This document shows positions 22,428-31,734 of a stretch of 33,448 nt of DNA, in pieces. A program made the position numbers and the translations under genes. The stretch comes from Clostridium aciditolerans (lineage in GTDB: Bacteria; Bacillota; Clostridia; Clostridiales; Clostridiaceae). Position 1 is the first letter of the stretch. The number at the start of each line of letters is the position of its first letter. The stretch spans positions 1 through 33,448 of the forward strand of contig NZ_JAEEGB010000048.1 in assembly GCF_016316925.1 (NCBI RefSeq), given 5' to 3'. The notes under the pieces are model-generated. The model saw only the letters and a list, made by a program, of their open reading frames with translations. It did not search any database and had not been told where the DNA came from.

Positions 22428-24056
22428 TTAATTTTTTATTTTAATAAGTAATGGTTTAATAAGAAGTTTCATTTTAACAAAAACCTTTATCATTTTATGT
22501 AATAGTCCCTTTATTATATCAATAGATAAGTATAATCCTACAAATATAATTACAGTAATCCACAGCGTTAGAGAGTATTTTGCTAAGCTAGTCTTTAAAT
22601 ATTTGTCCAAAGATTGAGTCATAGTTTCAATAGCATTTAACCCGAATACTATTGGAAAAAGCATTGCTATTGTGGCAACTAAAAAATTATTTCTATTTCT
22701 TTTATTAGACTCTACCATCTCTGATATCTCTTTATAATTTTTTAGATTTTCTTCTAGGAACTTTATAGGTAAGTAGTCTGTTAAGTTGCTTTCAAGAAAC
22801 TCTTGAAGTCTTGTAACAGAACCATACCCATCATTTCTTAAATGAAATAAGTAATTATTTATTTTTATAATATCATAATACTTCTTCCTTAAGTTGCGTG
22901 CAGAATATCTTTCATTAAATTTATCATAACTAATTAAATTGTAGTAACTTTTTTTTATTAATATCATCTCTATAGAAGGAAGTAAATAAATTATTGCAGA
23001 TTCATATTTTCCTTGATTATTAAACCACTGTTTTATTAAATCATTACTAGGCTGAAGTTTATTATACAAAACTACACTTCTAGGATTAGTAGATACAAAA
23101 AGACTAGAAAAGTTAGAAATAAGATATCTACCTTTATGTAAATTTTTATATGTATCCTTTTCTCTTTCATTTATATATCCAAATGGACCATTCAAAATCC
23201 AGAATATATTCCTGCTTAATTCAATATTCATACCATCAAATGTTTCAGGTATCCCATCATAATCTACTAAAGTATAATTTTTGAAAGAAGAAACATTGAA
23301 CTTTGGATAATTTTTAAAAAATCCTAATATGTGGTTATTATATCTAGTTAGAGCTGTTTCTAAGGTATATTCTTCTTTGCTATAATCATATGCTGAAGTG
23401 TTACTTAACATATATTGAGGAATATAACATTTAAATTCTATTTTATTATTAAGGTTATTACTTATATATTTAAACTCTAGATTGTCTAGTGGAATTGTAT
23501 ATTGAACTATTAAGTTTCCACTTGAATAAGCACTTATTTTTACATTTATTAAATAGTCTTTATTATTATACTTAAGCTTAATTGGTTGGAGTAGAAAGGA
23601 TGTCATAAATAAATCAAGCTGTTTACCTAGATATATTGAATTGCATTGTAATGTTCTGCATAATAATTGTAAGTTTTCATTTATAAACAATGTATAATCA
23701 CTTTCTACATCTATTTTAAGTACAGTTTTAAAGTTATTATCCTCATATTTCATATTATTGGAGATGTTCAGATTTATCTCTCCTGTGCTTGTAGCGGCAA
23801 GTTCGGGATGACCTTTTTTAAACTCGAAGTTTAAGTCATTCATAACTTTACTTTTAGAAATATTATTTTCTTTAGCTAAGAACTCTTTAAAATCGTCCTT
23901 TATAGTTATTTCTCTTTTAATATAATCATTTTTTGTAATAATACATTTCAATTTAGCAAATTTATTAATCAAATTGTTTAAGCTGCCATCATTAAATGGC
24001 TTGAAACAATAAAATTCATCTTTATATCCGCAATTTATTTTATTACCTTTATCCAT
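22428..24056 (-). CDS. Hypothetical membrane protein with two C-terminal TM helices (542 aa)
   Basis: A 450-residue soluble N-terminal part with no recognised motif is followed by two hydrophobic helices at about 457-476 and 494-515 and a basic tail (KMKLLIKPLLIKIKN). The layout, a large cytoplasmic domain with two C-terminal membrane helices after a helical linker, resembles CorA-like channel ends and membrane effectors of defence systems, but no sequence motif proves either. GGAGGG precedes the ATG. It is the only large gene on the minus strand and is divergent from the membrane protein at 24544. Confidence 0.65.
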   Translation of the reverse strand: MDKGNKINCGYKDEFYCFKPFNDGSLNNLINKFAKLKCIITKNDYIKREITIKDDFKEFLAKENNISKSKVMNDLNFEFKKGHPELAATSTGEINLNISNNMKYEDNNFKTVLKIDVESDYTLFINENLQLLCRTLQCNSIYLGKQLDLFMTSFLLQPIKLKYNNKDYLINVKISAYSSGNLIVQYTIPLDNLEFKYISNNLNNKIEFKCYIPQYMLSNTSAYDYSKEEYTLETALTRYNNHILGFFKNYPKFNVSSFKNYTLVDYDGIPETFDGMNIELSRNIFWILNGPFGYINEREKDTYKNLHKGRYLISNFSSLFVSTNPRSVVLYNKLQPSNDLIKQWFNNQGKYESAIIYLLPSIEMILIKKSYYNLISYDKFNERYSARNLRKKYYDIIKINNYLFHLRNDGYGSVTRLQEFLESNLTDYLPIKFLEENLKNYKEISEMVESNKRNRNNFLVATIAMLFPIVFGLNAIETMTQSLDKYLKTSLAKYSLTLWITVIIFVGLYLSIDIIKGLLHKMIKVFVKMKLLIKPLLIKIKN

Positions 24057-24543
24057 AGTAACCCTCCATCAAATTGATTTATAACACAGTTTGACCATAT
24101 TATAAAATAATATAATATCGATGACATGAATTGGAATATAGTGCACAATTAATTATAGTTTCAACCTATCTTATGTAAGATTATAACACATTATCGTCCA
24201 TATATTTTACATAAAATATAGTTTCCATTTTTGAAAACACTCTATTATTTAAGTACGAAAGAGTACCCTTCGTACTTATTATTTGCAATAGTTAAGTGGA
24301 ATTTTTTATATTGTGATTAAGTAATGATTAAAAGTTAAATAAAATCGAAATTTTATAATTAAATTTTTCCTCAAAATATTACTTGTAAATACAGTTGGTA
24401 TAGGGGATTTATGGTGAATACATGTTTTACTACATTTGGAATGTTTATCTTAAATGGCTTAATTAAACAAAGTTTGAAAGAATTATTAAAATTATGTAAA
24501 ATTATAATGTAATTTAATTTAGATTGCGTTTTGGGGGATGTAT
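24057..24543. other. Divergent intergenic region with a perfect hairpin
   Basis: No ORF. A 10-bp perfect stem TAAGTACGAA / TTCGTACTTA (24250-24278) sits mid-way between two divergent membrane genes and could be an operator or terminator. A leftward -35/-10 pair (TTGAAA and TATATT, 18-bp spacing) can be read on the minus strand upstream of the 542-aa gene. Confidence 0.4.
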
Positions 24544-25965
24544 ATGGAGTATTTAATTAAGTTAAAAAAAGATATAGTATTTATTATATCTTTATTTGAA
24601 TCATGGATAAGTTATTATCACAAAAAAAGAATTATAAAATATGTAGCATTAGCTAATATGCTTTTTATAATTCTTTTAGATTTAATAGTAATGATAGCAA
24701 CATATTCAATTTTATACATAACAAACAAACAACTATTTATGTCAAAACTACAATTATTTATGTTTTATATGACTGTATTATTTGCAATAACATTTCAAAA
24801 CATCTTTGATGCTGATTTCAATATTGCATCAAAGATAAAAGTGTTACTATTTTCGGTTTTTGAAGGATTAACTATAAAACAAGTATTCACAAATATTGGA
24901 ACATATTGTGGAATCAGTTTTGGACTTTTTATATGGCTATATATTTCAATACATAACTATATAAAAGCTTTTAATATAAATAAAATTAGTAAAGAAAGTA
25001 TGTTACAGTTAATTGTTATAATAGTACTAATATTAACTTTTATTATATATGTATATGGGATTAACAATTCGGATACTAAAAACAAAAGGAAATTGGTGTT
25101 ATATGGAATATCAGCACTAGTGACTTTTATAAGTACTATTAATAACATTACAGAAATACTAGATTTTAAATTTGTAGGTTCAATAATAGGGGTAATCTTG
25201 TCAATTGATAGATTCGCTAATGCTTATGGCGCTCTAATGAAGAATTATTATGAAAAAAATAGATGCTTGAATGAAACTATGAAGGAACTTTGTGAGGAAA
25301 AGAATTTAACATTTGAAAATATTGATTCATTTATTAAAAATCGTTTTAGTAAGTTTATTAAGTCAATCAAAGATTTATATTATATATTTAAATCTTTGGA
25401 GAATAAGAAAAAGTTTAAAGTAATTCTATACATTATATTTTCACCTGTTATTGTAATTGTATTGATAGGAATTGGAGCGAATATAGCAATCTTTGGAATG
25501 AATTTTATAGAAAAATTTTTTCATTACATGTTCTATAAGCTGAATTATGCTACTTATGGAGTAGAAGGAGTGTTATGGGGAATACTTAGAGCCATATTAA
25601 AATTAGTAGGAATAGTTTTATATATTATTGTTCTTGTAATTTGTATTCTATATATTTTAGATACAATTTTAAATATAAGAAACAAGTTAAAAAATAAAAA
25701 GAAATTTAAGGAGCTACAGAAAAAAATTGAGATATTGATTGTTAGTATTTTTATATTTGATTTTATAATGATTATTCCATTTTCAATTTTCGATATTAGA
25801 AATAATAATGTTATATCATACGTTTTTAAAGCAATAATGTATATAGATTTATGCATTCTTATGTTATATATAATAAGTATTATAATAAACTGGATTATTA
25901 ATGTAATATATAATGTTATTAATAAAATAAAAAAGAAATTAAAACAGTATAAAAAAGATAAATAG
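24544..25965 (+). CDS. Polytopic membrane protein (473 aa)
   Basis: About nine hydrophobic segments can be seen (for example residues 35-58, 68-90, 113-133, 153-173, 298-325, 345-375, 396-415 and 430-455). A charged, presumably cytoplasmic loop at about 225-295 contains 'NRCLNETMKELCEEKN'. Start at the second ATG (24544) because GGGGG abuts the first one. No transporter or enzyme family is recognised. It opens the rightward run of membrane and effector-like genes. Confidence 0.65.
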   Translation: MEYLIKLKKDIVFIISLFESWISYYHKKRIIKYVALANMLFIILLDLIVMIATYSILYITNKQLFMSKLQLFMFYMTVLFAITFQNIFDADFNIASKIKVLLFSVFEGLTIKQVFTNIGTYCGISFGLFIWLYISIHNYIKAFNINKISKESMLQLIVIIVLILTFIIYVYGINNSDTKNKRKLVLYGISALVTFISTINNITEILDFKFVGSIIGVILSIDRFANAYGALMKNYYEKNRCLNETMKELCEEKNLTFENIDSFIKNRFSKFIKSIKDLYYIFKSLENKKKFKVILYIIFSPVIVIVLIGIGANIAIFGMNFIEKFFHYMFYKLNYATYGVEGVLWGILRAILKLVGIVLYIIVLVICILYILDTILNIRNKLKNKKKFKELQKKIEILIVSIFIFDFIMIIPFSIFDIRNNNVISYVFKAIMYIDLCILMLYIISIIINWIINVIYNVINKIKKKLKQYKKDK

Positions 25966-26169
25966 TTTTAGGTGATTAATGGGCAGATTTCATTTGAAAA
26001 TTATATCCCTTATTACTGATATGGTGAACTATATTATAAATTTTGTAGTTGATTTAAAGTTAATAAATATCAGTTTTATATTAATTACATTAACGTATGG
26101 CTATTTTAGATGAAAGTACATATAACTATTAACTAAAGAAATGTTAATATAGTGAATTTGGAGGTAAAA

Positions 26170-26904
26170 ATGAATAGTTTTCTAAAAGATTTATTTTCGT
26201 ATGTTGGAAGTACAAGCCTAGCAGGCTTATTGATTGTGATTCTAAATAAATATGTGAATGAGAAACTAAAAGGTGAGATAAATAAAGATATTGAAAAATT
26301 TAAGGGCTCAATAAATAAGGATAATGAAAAATTTAAAGGTGAGATAAATAAGGATAATGAAAAATTTAAAGGTGAGATAAATAAGGATATAGAAGAATTT
26401 AAAATTAAGGAAGCCAGAGCTAATTTGATTAGTTCTAGATATGTTGATGTTGTAACTAGCGAAAGGATTTTATGGCTAGAAAAGATAAGAGAGGATATCT
26501 CTAAAATAGTCGGATTAACAAGACTAATTTTTTCTCATGATGAAATAATGACTAATTATTTTAATGCAACACTTTTACAAAGTTTTATGAAAGATAAATC
26601 GAATAATGATAACAGTAATATTTATTTTGAAGAATTTAAAAATAAGTTAGATGAAAAAAATCAAGGTATTTCTGAATTGCTGCAAGTTATTACAAAACTA
26701 AAATTAAGGCTAAATTACGACGAAGATAGTAATTTAATTAAATTACTGGGTAAAATTGAATGTGGAATTATTAGTAAAATTAATAAGGAAGAAATGATAA
26801 ATTATTTAAATGAAGTTGTTAATATTTCGCATGTTATTTTAAAGAAGGAATGGAATAAAGTAAAAAAGGAAGTTATGGAGGGTAAGGAAGATAAAATACA
26901 TTAA
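26170..26904 (+). CDS. Membrane protein with hendecad coiled-coil repeats (244 aa)
   Basis: The ATG at 26170 follows GGAGGT with 5-nt spacing; an upstream GTG lacks a site. One N-terminal membrane helix (SLAGLLIVILNKYV) is followed by four 11-residue repeats (consensus KGEINKDNEKF), encoded at 26269-26400 and nearly identical at DNA level. An 11-residue period is typical of a right-handed coiled coil. Then comes 'TSERILWLEKIREDISKIVG', a segment I have seen in membrane proteins of phage and plasmid accessory regions. The C-terminus is helical. It probably oligomerises at the membrane. Not assignable to a named family. Confidence 0.7.
   Translation: MNSFLKDLFSYVGSTSLAGLLIVILNKYVNEKLKGEINKDIEKFKGSINKDNEKFKGEINKDNEKFKGEINKDIEEFKIKEARANLISSRYVDVVTSERILWLEKIREDISKIVGLTRLIFSHDEIMTNYFNATLLQSFMKDKSNNDNSNIYFEEFKNKLDEKNQGISELLQVITKLKLRLNYDEDSNLIKLLGKIECGIISKINKEEMINYLNEVVNISHVILKKEWNKVKKEVMEGKEDKIH
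26269..26400 (+). repeat. 33-bp tandem repeat, four copies
   Basis: Four in-frame copies of a 33-bp unit (AAAGGTGAGATAAATAAG at the start of each). Copies 2-4 are close to identical, showing recent slippage or recombination expansion. Codes for the hendecads of the surrounding gene. Confidence 0.8.
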
Positions 26905-26922
26905 TTAAAAATATTTTTAATT
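26903..26922. terminator. 20-bp perfect palindrome at a gene end
   Basis: AATTAAAAAT/ATTTTTAATT starts inside the stop codon of the coiled-coil gene. Its outer CAT/ATG pairs extend it past a T-G mismatch. It is probably a terminator despite weak G+C content. Confidence 0.45.
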
Positions 26923-27035
26923 GATGTAAGGAATAAAGCGAGTGAAGAGACAATTTCGAGTGCTATATTATATAAGGGAGATAATATTTTAGCAAGTTAA
27001 TAGCCAATATAAAACTATAGAAAGGGGCACTAGAG

Positions 27036-27911
27036 TTGAAATTTGAATTAAACTTATTGGAAAATTCCTATGATTATATAAATAGTTCATTTGATTTATA
27101 TGAAGTTGCAAATGAGTATGGGGTGCATGATAAAGAAAAAAGCTCATTTGAAAATAAAGTGAAATGGAAACTTGCCTTTGTAACTATGGTACAAGCCTTT
27201 GAATTACTGTTAAAAGAATCTCTTTTTAGAATTAACGAAAATTTAGTATATGATGATATTGATTGCGAGAAAGCAAATCAAAGGAAGACAGTGACTTTTC
27301 AACAGGCAATAAATAGGATAAATAATTTTAGCAATAATGTCATAGGGCTAGAAAATAAGGAATTTTTAATCAAATGCTCACATATTAGAAATAAATTTAT
27401 CCATTATAAAGTTGATATTCAATCAGAGAAGATAAAATCGAAATACTGCACTTTATATACAATTTATAAAGAAATACATAACAAATTAATGGATGATGAC
27501 ATAAAGTTTTATAAAGATAATGGAAAATTAATAGAAGATAGAATTCTAGAATACAATAAAGATTGGGTAATTTTTAGAGGTGTAGAAGTAAGAAAAAATT
27601 ATGTAAAAGGTCTGACGAAGGATATAGAAATTAATTCTAAATACAAGTATTATATCACTCAAAATGGTGAAAAGATAGAAAGAGTAAGATATGGTGATGA
27701 ACTTAGTAGAATGAGTGAAGAATTTAAAAAACGTTACAACATTTCATCTTATACAAACTATGAAATTTGTGATGATTGTGGGGCGAAAATAGGTGAATTT
27801 CATTTAAATAACTGTGACATAGAAATATGTCCGATTTGTTTTGGACAGGCAATAACTTGTGAGTGCATTGCTAAGAATGAAAATGGAGACCTAATTGTGG
27901 CTACCGATTAG
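27036..27911 (+). CDS. HEPN-like protein with zinc-binding tail (291 aa)
   Basis: TTG start behind AAAGGGGC (7 nt). The first 150 residues are helical: 'AFVTMVQAFELLLKESLFRI' then 'CSHIRNKFIHYKVDI'. The R-N-x-x-x-H arrangement (Arg118 to His123) is the RxxxxH catalytic signature of HEPN ribonucleases. The C-terminus (245-277) has CDDC, His256/Cys260, CPIC and CEC, a typical zinc-finger end ('EICPICFGQAITCEC') common in bacterial proteins. An RNA-cleaving toxin or an RNA-binding role is plausible. It is about 130 bp downstream of the coiled-coil gene and may be in one transcript with it. Confidence 0.65.
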   Translation: MKFELNLLENSYDYINSSFDLYEVANEYGVHDKEKSSFENKVKWKLAFVTMVQAFELLLKESLFRINENLVYDDIDCEKANQRKTVTFQQAINRINNFSNNVIGLENKEFLIKCSHIRNKFIHYKVDIQSEKIKSKYCTLYTIYKEIHNKLMDDDIKFYKDNGKLIEDRILEYNKDWVIFRGVEVRKNYVKGLTKDIEINSKYKYYITQNGEKIERVRYGDELSRMSEEFKKRYNISSYTNYEICDDCGAKIGEFHLNNCDIEICPICFGQAITCECIAKNENGDLIVATD

Positions 27912-28143
27912 AATTTTTAGTAGATAAGAATACAGTGATAATTCTGCTTATTAATTTCGAGGCTCGTAAAACATGAGTTTTATATTGGTGCTGTATAGAA
28001 AATAAATGTATAATCGATATGAAATGTTAGTACGGAATAGTAGAAAATGTTTACGCTTTTATTTCCCCAATTATGTAATTATGTTGGGATTCGAATAATA
28101 AAGAATAACATCAAGTTTTTATACAAAGGAGTAACGAGAAATT

Positions 28144-28575
28144 ATGATATGGGATGATGGAAGTCAGATTATATATAGACAAGCTACAAAAGATTTAAAA
28201 ATAACATTACCTAAAAACGGAAAATTATCTGATATAAAATTGGGTATAGTAAAGGAATTAAGAAAAAAATCAAACAAAGAATTACTTGATGAGAAGTCTG
28301 AATTGGAAGTAGAAATTTTAAGAACTGAACTTTACAATATTGATACCTTTATGTCAATTAGATTTGCATTCTATGCTATAGTTATAGCACTAATATTGGT
28401 GATAAAAGAGATAAATATTAATAACTACATTGGATTAATATTTTCTATAATGGCTTTTATGTTGATTACTTTTAGATGTACTTCTGACAACCAAAAGAAT
28501 CGACTATTATATTATAAATTTAAGCTAAAGTGTATAGAAGAATTGCTGAATATCAATATAAAATCAAAATCCTAG
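28144..28575 (+). CDS. Small two-TM membrane protein (143 aa)
   Basis: Soluble N-terminus of about 65 residues with a helix-forming 'KELLDEKSELEVEILRTEL', then two close membrane helices (about residues 71-87 and 92-110) and a short basic helix at the end. The initiation site is mediocre (GGAG 12 nt before the ATG). No family recognised. It lies between the HEPN-zinc protein and a decayed gene. Confidence 0.6.
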   Translation: MIWDDGSQIIYRQATKDLKITLPKNGKLSDIKLGIVKELRKKSNKELLDEKSELEVEILRTELYNIDTFMSIRFAFYAIVIALILVIKEININNYIGLIFSIMAFMLITFRCTSDNQKNRLLYYKFKLKCIEELLNINIKSKS

Positions 28576-28590
28576 CGGGGAGAGTATAAG

Positions 28591-28940
28591 TGATAAATAT
28601 AATAAATGAAATAGTTAGCAGTATTCCAGTATTTTTAGGTAAGTTTATTGGATGCGTTTATGTTAGGGTATATAGTATATAAGTTTACCAGTGATAAAAA
28701 AGAACCTAATTGTAAGAATAAAGAAGATAAGCAAGTCAATAATTTAGAGTTAAACTCTATGAAAGTAAATGAGAAAGCAAAAGAAGAGGTAACGGTACCT
28801 CTAAAGAAAATAGTATAGGTGAGGAGAAAGGTTATTATTCAAAAGAAGGTAAATTTAATAGTAAGTATAAACATATAGCTTTTGCTGCTGTTGATATAGG
28901 CATTGGAATATTAAATTTTATTAAAAATAGAAAAGGTAAG
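28591..28940 (+). pseudogene. Frameshifted small membrane protein
   Basis: Three overlapping frames read as one protein. GTG 28591 (GGGGAGAG upstream) starts MINIINEIVSSIPVFLGKFI, which ends early at a TAA in its own frame. Frame 2 continues 'DAFMLGYIVYKFTSDKKEP...' to a TAG at about 28816, and frame 3 gives 'SKENSIGEEKGYYSKEGKF...HIAFAAVDIGIGILNFIKN' to 28940. Both ends are hydrophobic. Two frameshifts, or two sequencing errors, would explain it. Confidence 0.5.
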
Positions 28941-28998
28941 TAAGCTACTATAGGTTTGCCTTAAATTTTGCCAAATGAGTAATTAGGGGGGAATAGGT

Positions 28999-30003
28999 AT
29001 GTTATGTAATAAATTTGATGCTATACTTTTTGGAAATGGTATGACTATTAATTTAATACAGCAAATAAAGCCTTATGTGAAGAAAGAAAAATTATATTTA
29101 TTTGATATAGATGAATTTTTAAAGAGATTTATGTCAAATAATATTTCACCAAGAGAAGAGAAAAGAATTTTTAAAATATTTTATGGTAAAAAGAGTCTTG
29201 ATAACTTAAATAACTTTGAAAAACTAAAATATAAATTAAGTAGGTTCTATTCAAATAATAATTCAAACATAGAGAAAATTTTAGGTAGAGACATATTTGC
29301 AGGCGCAGATTATAATATAGGATTAATTAAGAGTTTGTTCCCAGCTTTATATAACATTTGGTTTGATGAGCTATACAATTATATTACATATTCAGGCTTG
29401 GATGAACATATAGAGTTTTTTTACAATTCGGTAAGTTCAATTTTATTAAATAACGATAACATATATACAACAAATTTTGATTACTTAGCAGATAGTTATA
29501 TAAACATAAAGCACATTCATGGAAAATTCATAAAAAATTTATCTAAATATGCTGATATTTATTTGTGTCCAAAAAATGAACATGAATTTTATTTTAAATG
29601 TGTATGGGGATGGAATGGTATTGGAAAGTTAAGTACTATAGATGAACTGAGAAAGTTCAATAATATAAATAAATACTTTGATTTTAGCTTTTTTTATGAA
29701 AATGTTAAGATTGATAATTTGTTACTTTATGGGCTAGGATTTCAAAGAAGTGGATATATGACTGAAGAATTTCTTAGAAAATATCCTAAACGCAGGAAGG
29801 AACAGTTAGAAGGAACAATAGTAGATGAACATGTTATTATTAGAATAAAAGGACTCCAAAATCTTAAGCAATTGAAAAATGTATTTATATCATATTATTC
29901 AGAGGAAGAGAAGGAATATTTTCAACTTTTAGGTGAATACTATGGAATTAAAAATTTTCAGTTAATCCATGCTAATGAATTTAATTTTAGTATAGAAGGT
30001 TAG
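28999..30003 (+). CDS. SIR2/AbiH-like protein (334 aa)
   Basis: GGGGGG ribosome site 6-8 nt upstream. The motifs in order are DAILFGNGMT (residues 7-16), the Rossmann-type GxG nucleotide loop, then YTTNFD (156-161), KHIHGKF (HxHG at 172-175) and LLLYGLGFQRSG (241-252). This order (GNG, TTNxD, HIHG, G-rich strand) is shared by SIR2-like NAD-consuming effectors and by AbiH abortive-infection proteins. The C-terminal 'KNVFISYYSEEEKEYFQLL' also fits. Lacking data, NAD depletion on phage infection is the working guess. It lies 83 bp upstream of a TPR-HEPN gene on the same strand. Confidence 0.7.
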   Translation: MLCNKFDAILFGNGMTINLIQQIKPYVKKEKLYLFDIDEFLKRFMSNNISPREEKRIFKIFYGKKSLDNLNNFEKLKYKLSRFYSNNNSNIEKILGRDIFAGADYNIGLIKSLFPALYNIWFDELYNYITYSGLDEHIEFFYNSVSSILLNNDNIYTTNFDYLADSYINIKHIHGKFIKNLSKYADIYLCPKNEHEFYFKCVWGWNGIGKLSTIDELRKFNNINKYFDFSFFYENVKIDNLLLYGLGFQRSGYMTEEFLRKYPKRRKEQLEGTIVDEHVIIRIKGLQNLKQLKNVFISYYSEEEKEYFQLLGEYYGIKNFQLIHANEFNFSIEG

Positions 30004-30086
30004 TTCAGAGAATATGACTATATTTTTTAGAAGTACTAATACAAAAGTACTACTTAAGCTATTTATTACATATGTTTGGAGTGATA

Positions 30087-31616
30087 ATGTTGATTGATGT
30101 CATTAAAAATATTGGACAAAAATTTGACCTCTTATGTGAAAAAGGTAATGTAAAAGATATTCAAATAGCAATTGATGAAGCATTGAAAATGCTAAGAGAT
30201 ATGAAATTTGATACATATAATCAAGCAATATTAAATTATTATTTAGCTGTTGCCTATGGTGATATTATTAATTTAAGCTATAATAGAAAAATCGAAATAG
30301 GAATAAATGATAAGTTGTATGAAAAGGAGATAATTCATTACAGAAAAGCATTTTTGTTATTGGATAATTTAAACAATAAAGACGATGAATATAAGGCTAT
30401 TTATGCTATGGTTTTAACTAATTTAGCTAATTCATTTAATTCAATAGGTAGATTTGTTGAAGCAATAGAATATTGGAATAAAGCTTTATCGATAATACCT
30501 AATTTTACCATGGCATTAGGGAACAAGGGTATATGTTTATATTATTACTCTAAAACTATATATGATAATGGACATAAGTATATATTTCTTTATGAATCTT
30601 ATAGAAATATAAAAAAAGCATTGAATAGTAGAGTGTCCCAAGAGTCGTTTGAGGCATTTACTGAATATGCAAATACCATAAAGAGCTATTTTGATAATGA
30701 TTTCTTAGAAAATAAATTAGAATTACGTAATTATGAACTTGGACAAACAGATGAAGAAATAAAATATAGGAAGTGGTGCTTAAATAGTAGACTTTTCTTA
30801 AATCCATTAAATGATATAATAAAGGAAAATTTAGTTGCCCATGATATTTTACACACACCCAATATGATTACTTCAATAGATACCAGTCCCAAATATCAAG
30901 GATTTTATAATCAGCTTAAGCAAGAATATGTTTCAGCAAGGTATATTTATTATGAATCCATAAATATACCTAGGCATCACTTTTCAGACAATGAAGTTTT
31001 AATGTTTAATACATTAGATTATCCTAAGTATGGTTTGAATTTAGAAAAGCTAAAATGTTCCTTTAGAATGTGTTATGCATTACTAGATAAAATAGCCTAC
31101 TTTATTAATGATTATTTTAATATTGGAATAGAAGAAAGAGATGTAAATTATAGGTCTTTATGGTATTCAGAGAAAAAAGGAAAGAATGGTTATAAGTATA
31201 AGAATGATTTAAAAAAGATAATGATAGAAAGATACAATTGGTCTCTTCAAGGGTTATATTGGTTATATAAAGATTTTTATGATAATAAATCGGGTATTAC
31301 TGAATTTTTATCACCAGATGCTAGAATTCTAGACGTTTTAAGAAATCATATGGAACATAAATATTTAAAAATACATGAAATGTATAATTATGAGAATATG
31401 ACAGATGATTTGTTTAAAGATGAGCTTGCTTTTTCAATCTCGTATTTTGATTTAGAAAAGAAAACCTATAGGTTAATGAAAATAATAAGAGCTGCTTTAA
31501 TATATTTATCATTATCAATAAATGAAGAAGAAAAGCATAAAGAAAAAGAAAGGGGCAAAGGCTTTAAAACATGTCCTGCATATTTAACTGAATATCTTGA
31601 TGAATGGAAACTATAA
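30087..31616 (+). CDS. TPR-HEPN (LA2681-like) protein (509 aa)
   Basis: The ATG at 30087 follows TTGGAG by about 5 nt; an in-frame ATG 15 nt earlier overlaps that site. The N-terminal half contains TPR-like helices ('TNLANSFNSIGRFVEAIEYW', 'NKALSIIPNFTMALGNKGIC'). The C-terminal part holds 'DVLRNHMEHKYLKIHEM' with Arg419-x4-His424, the HEPN RxxxxH catalytic pair, in a context ('RNHMEHKYLK') I know from LA2681-type HEPN proteins. Such proteins are predicted ribonuclease effectors of conflict systems, with the TPR part sensing a partner. Its neighbour is a SIR2-like gene, so an effector pair is likely. Confidence 0.75.
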   Translation: MLIDVIKNIGQKFDLLCEKGNVKDIQIAIDEALKMLRDMKFDTYNQAILNYYLAVAYGDIINLSYNRKIEIGINDKLYEKEIIHYRKAFLLLDNLNNKDDEYKAIYAMVLTNLANSFNSIGRFVEAIEYWNKALSIIPNFTMALGNKGICLYYYSKTIYDNGHKYIFLYESYRNIKKALNSRVSQESFEAFTEYANTIKSYFDNDFLENKLELRNYELGQTDEEIKYRKWCLNSRLFLNPLNDIIKENLVAHDILHTPNMITSIDTSPKYQGFYNQLKQEYVSARYIYYESINIPRHHFSDNEVLMFNTLDYPKYGLNLEKLKCSFRMCYALLDKIAYFINDYFNIGIEERDVNYRSLWYSEKKGKNGYKYKNDLKKIMIERYNWSLQGLYWLYKDFYDNKSGITEFLSPDARILDVLRNHMEHKYLKIHEMYNYENMTDDLFKDELAFSISYFDLEKKTYRLMKIIRAALIYLSLSINEEEKHKEKERGKGFKTCPAYLTEYLDEWKL

Positions 31617-31649
31617 GAGGCTATAGGTTTACAATTTTTGAAGGATTTA

Positions 31650-31678
31650 TTACATTATAAGATTAGAAGTAGTATAAT
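31650..31678 (+). promoter_or_regulatory. Rightward promoter facing the tiny minus-strand gene
   Basis: TTACAT (31650-31655), a 17-bp spacer and TATAAT (31673-31678). It points into the 3' end of the 57-aa gene and would make an antisense RNA whose first hairpin is AGTAAAATTA / TAATTTTACT (31711-31739). Confidence 0.4.
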
Positions 31679-31706
31679 ATTAACAAATAGCGACACTACT
31701 TCTAAT
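31662..31706. terminator. Bidirectional hairpin terminator
   Basis: A perfect 12-bp stem ATTAGAAGTAGT / ACTACTTCTAAT with a 21-nt loop lies between the TPR-HEPN gene and the tiny minus-strand gene. It overlaps the convergent promoter at 31650-31678. Confidence 0.5.
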
Positions 31707-31734
31707 TAGGAGTAAAATTAATTACATAATAATT

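Noticed and set aside
22428-24056. Assigning the 542-aa membrane protein to CorA or to a named defence effector
   Set aside because: Only the topology is suggestive; the CorA GMN motif is absent and no effector motif is visible.
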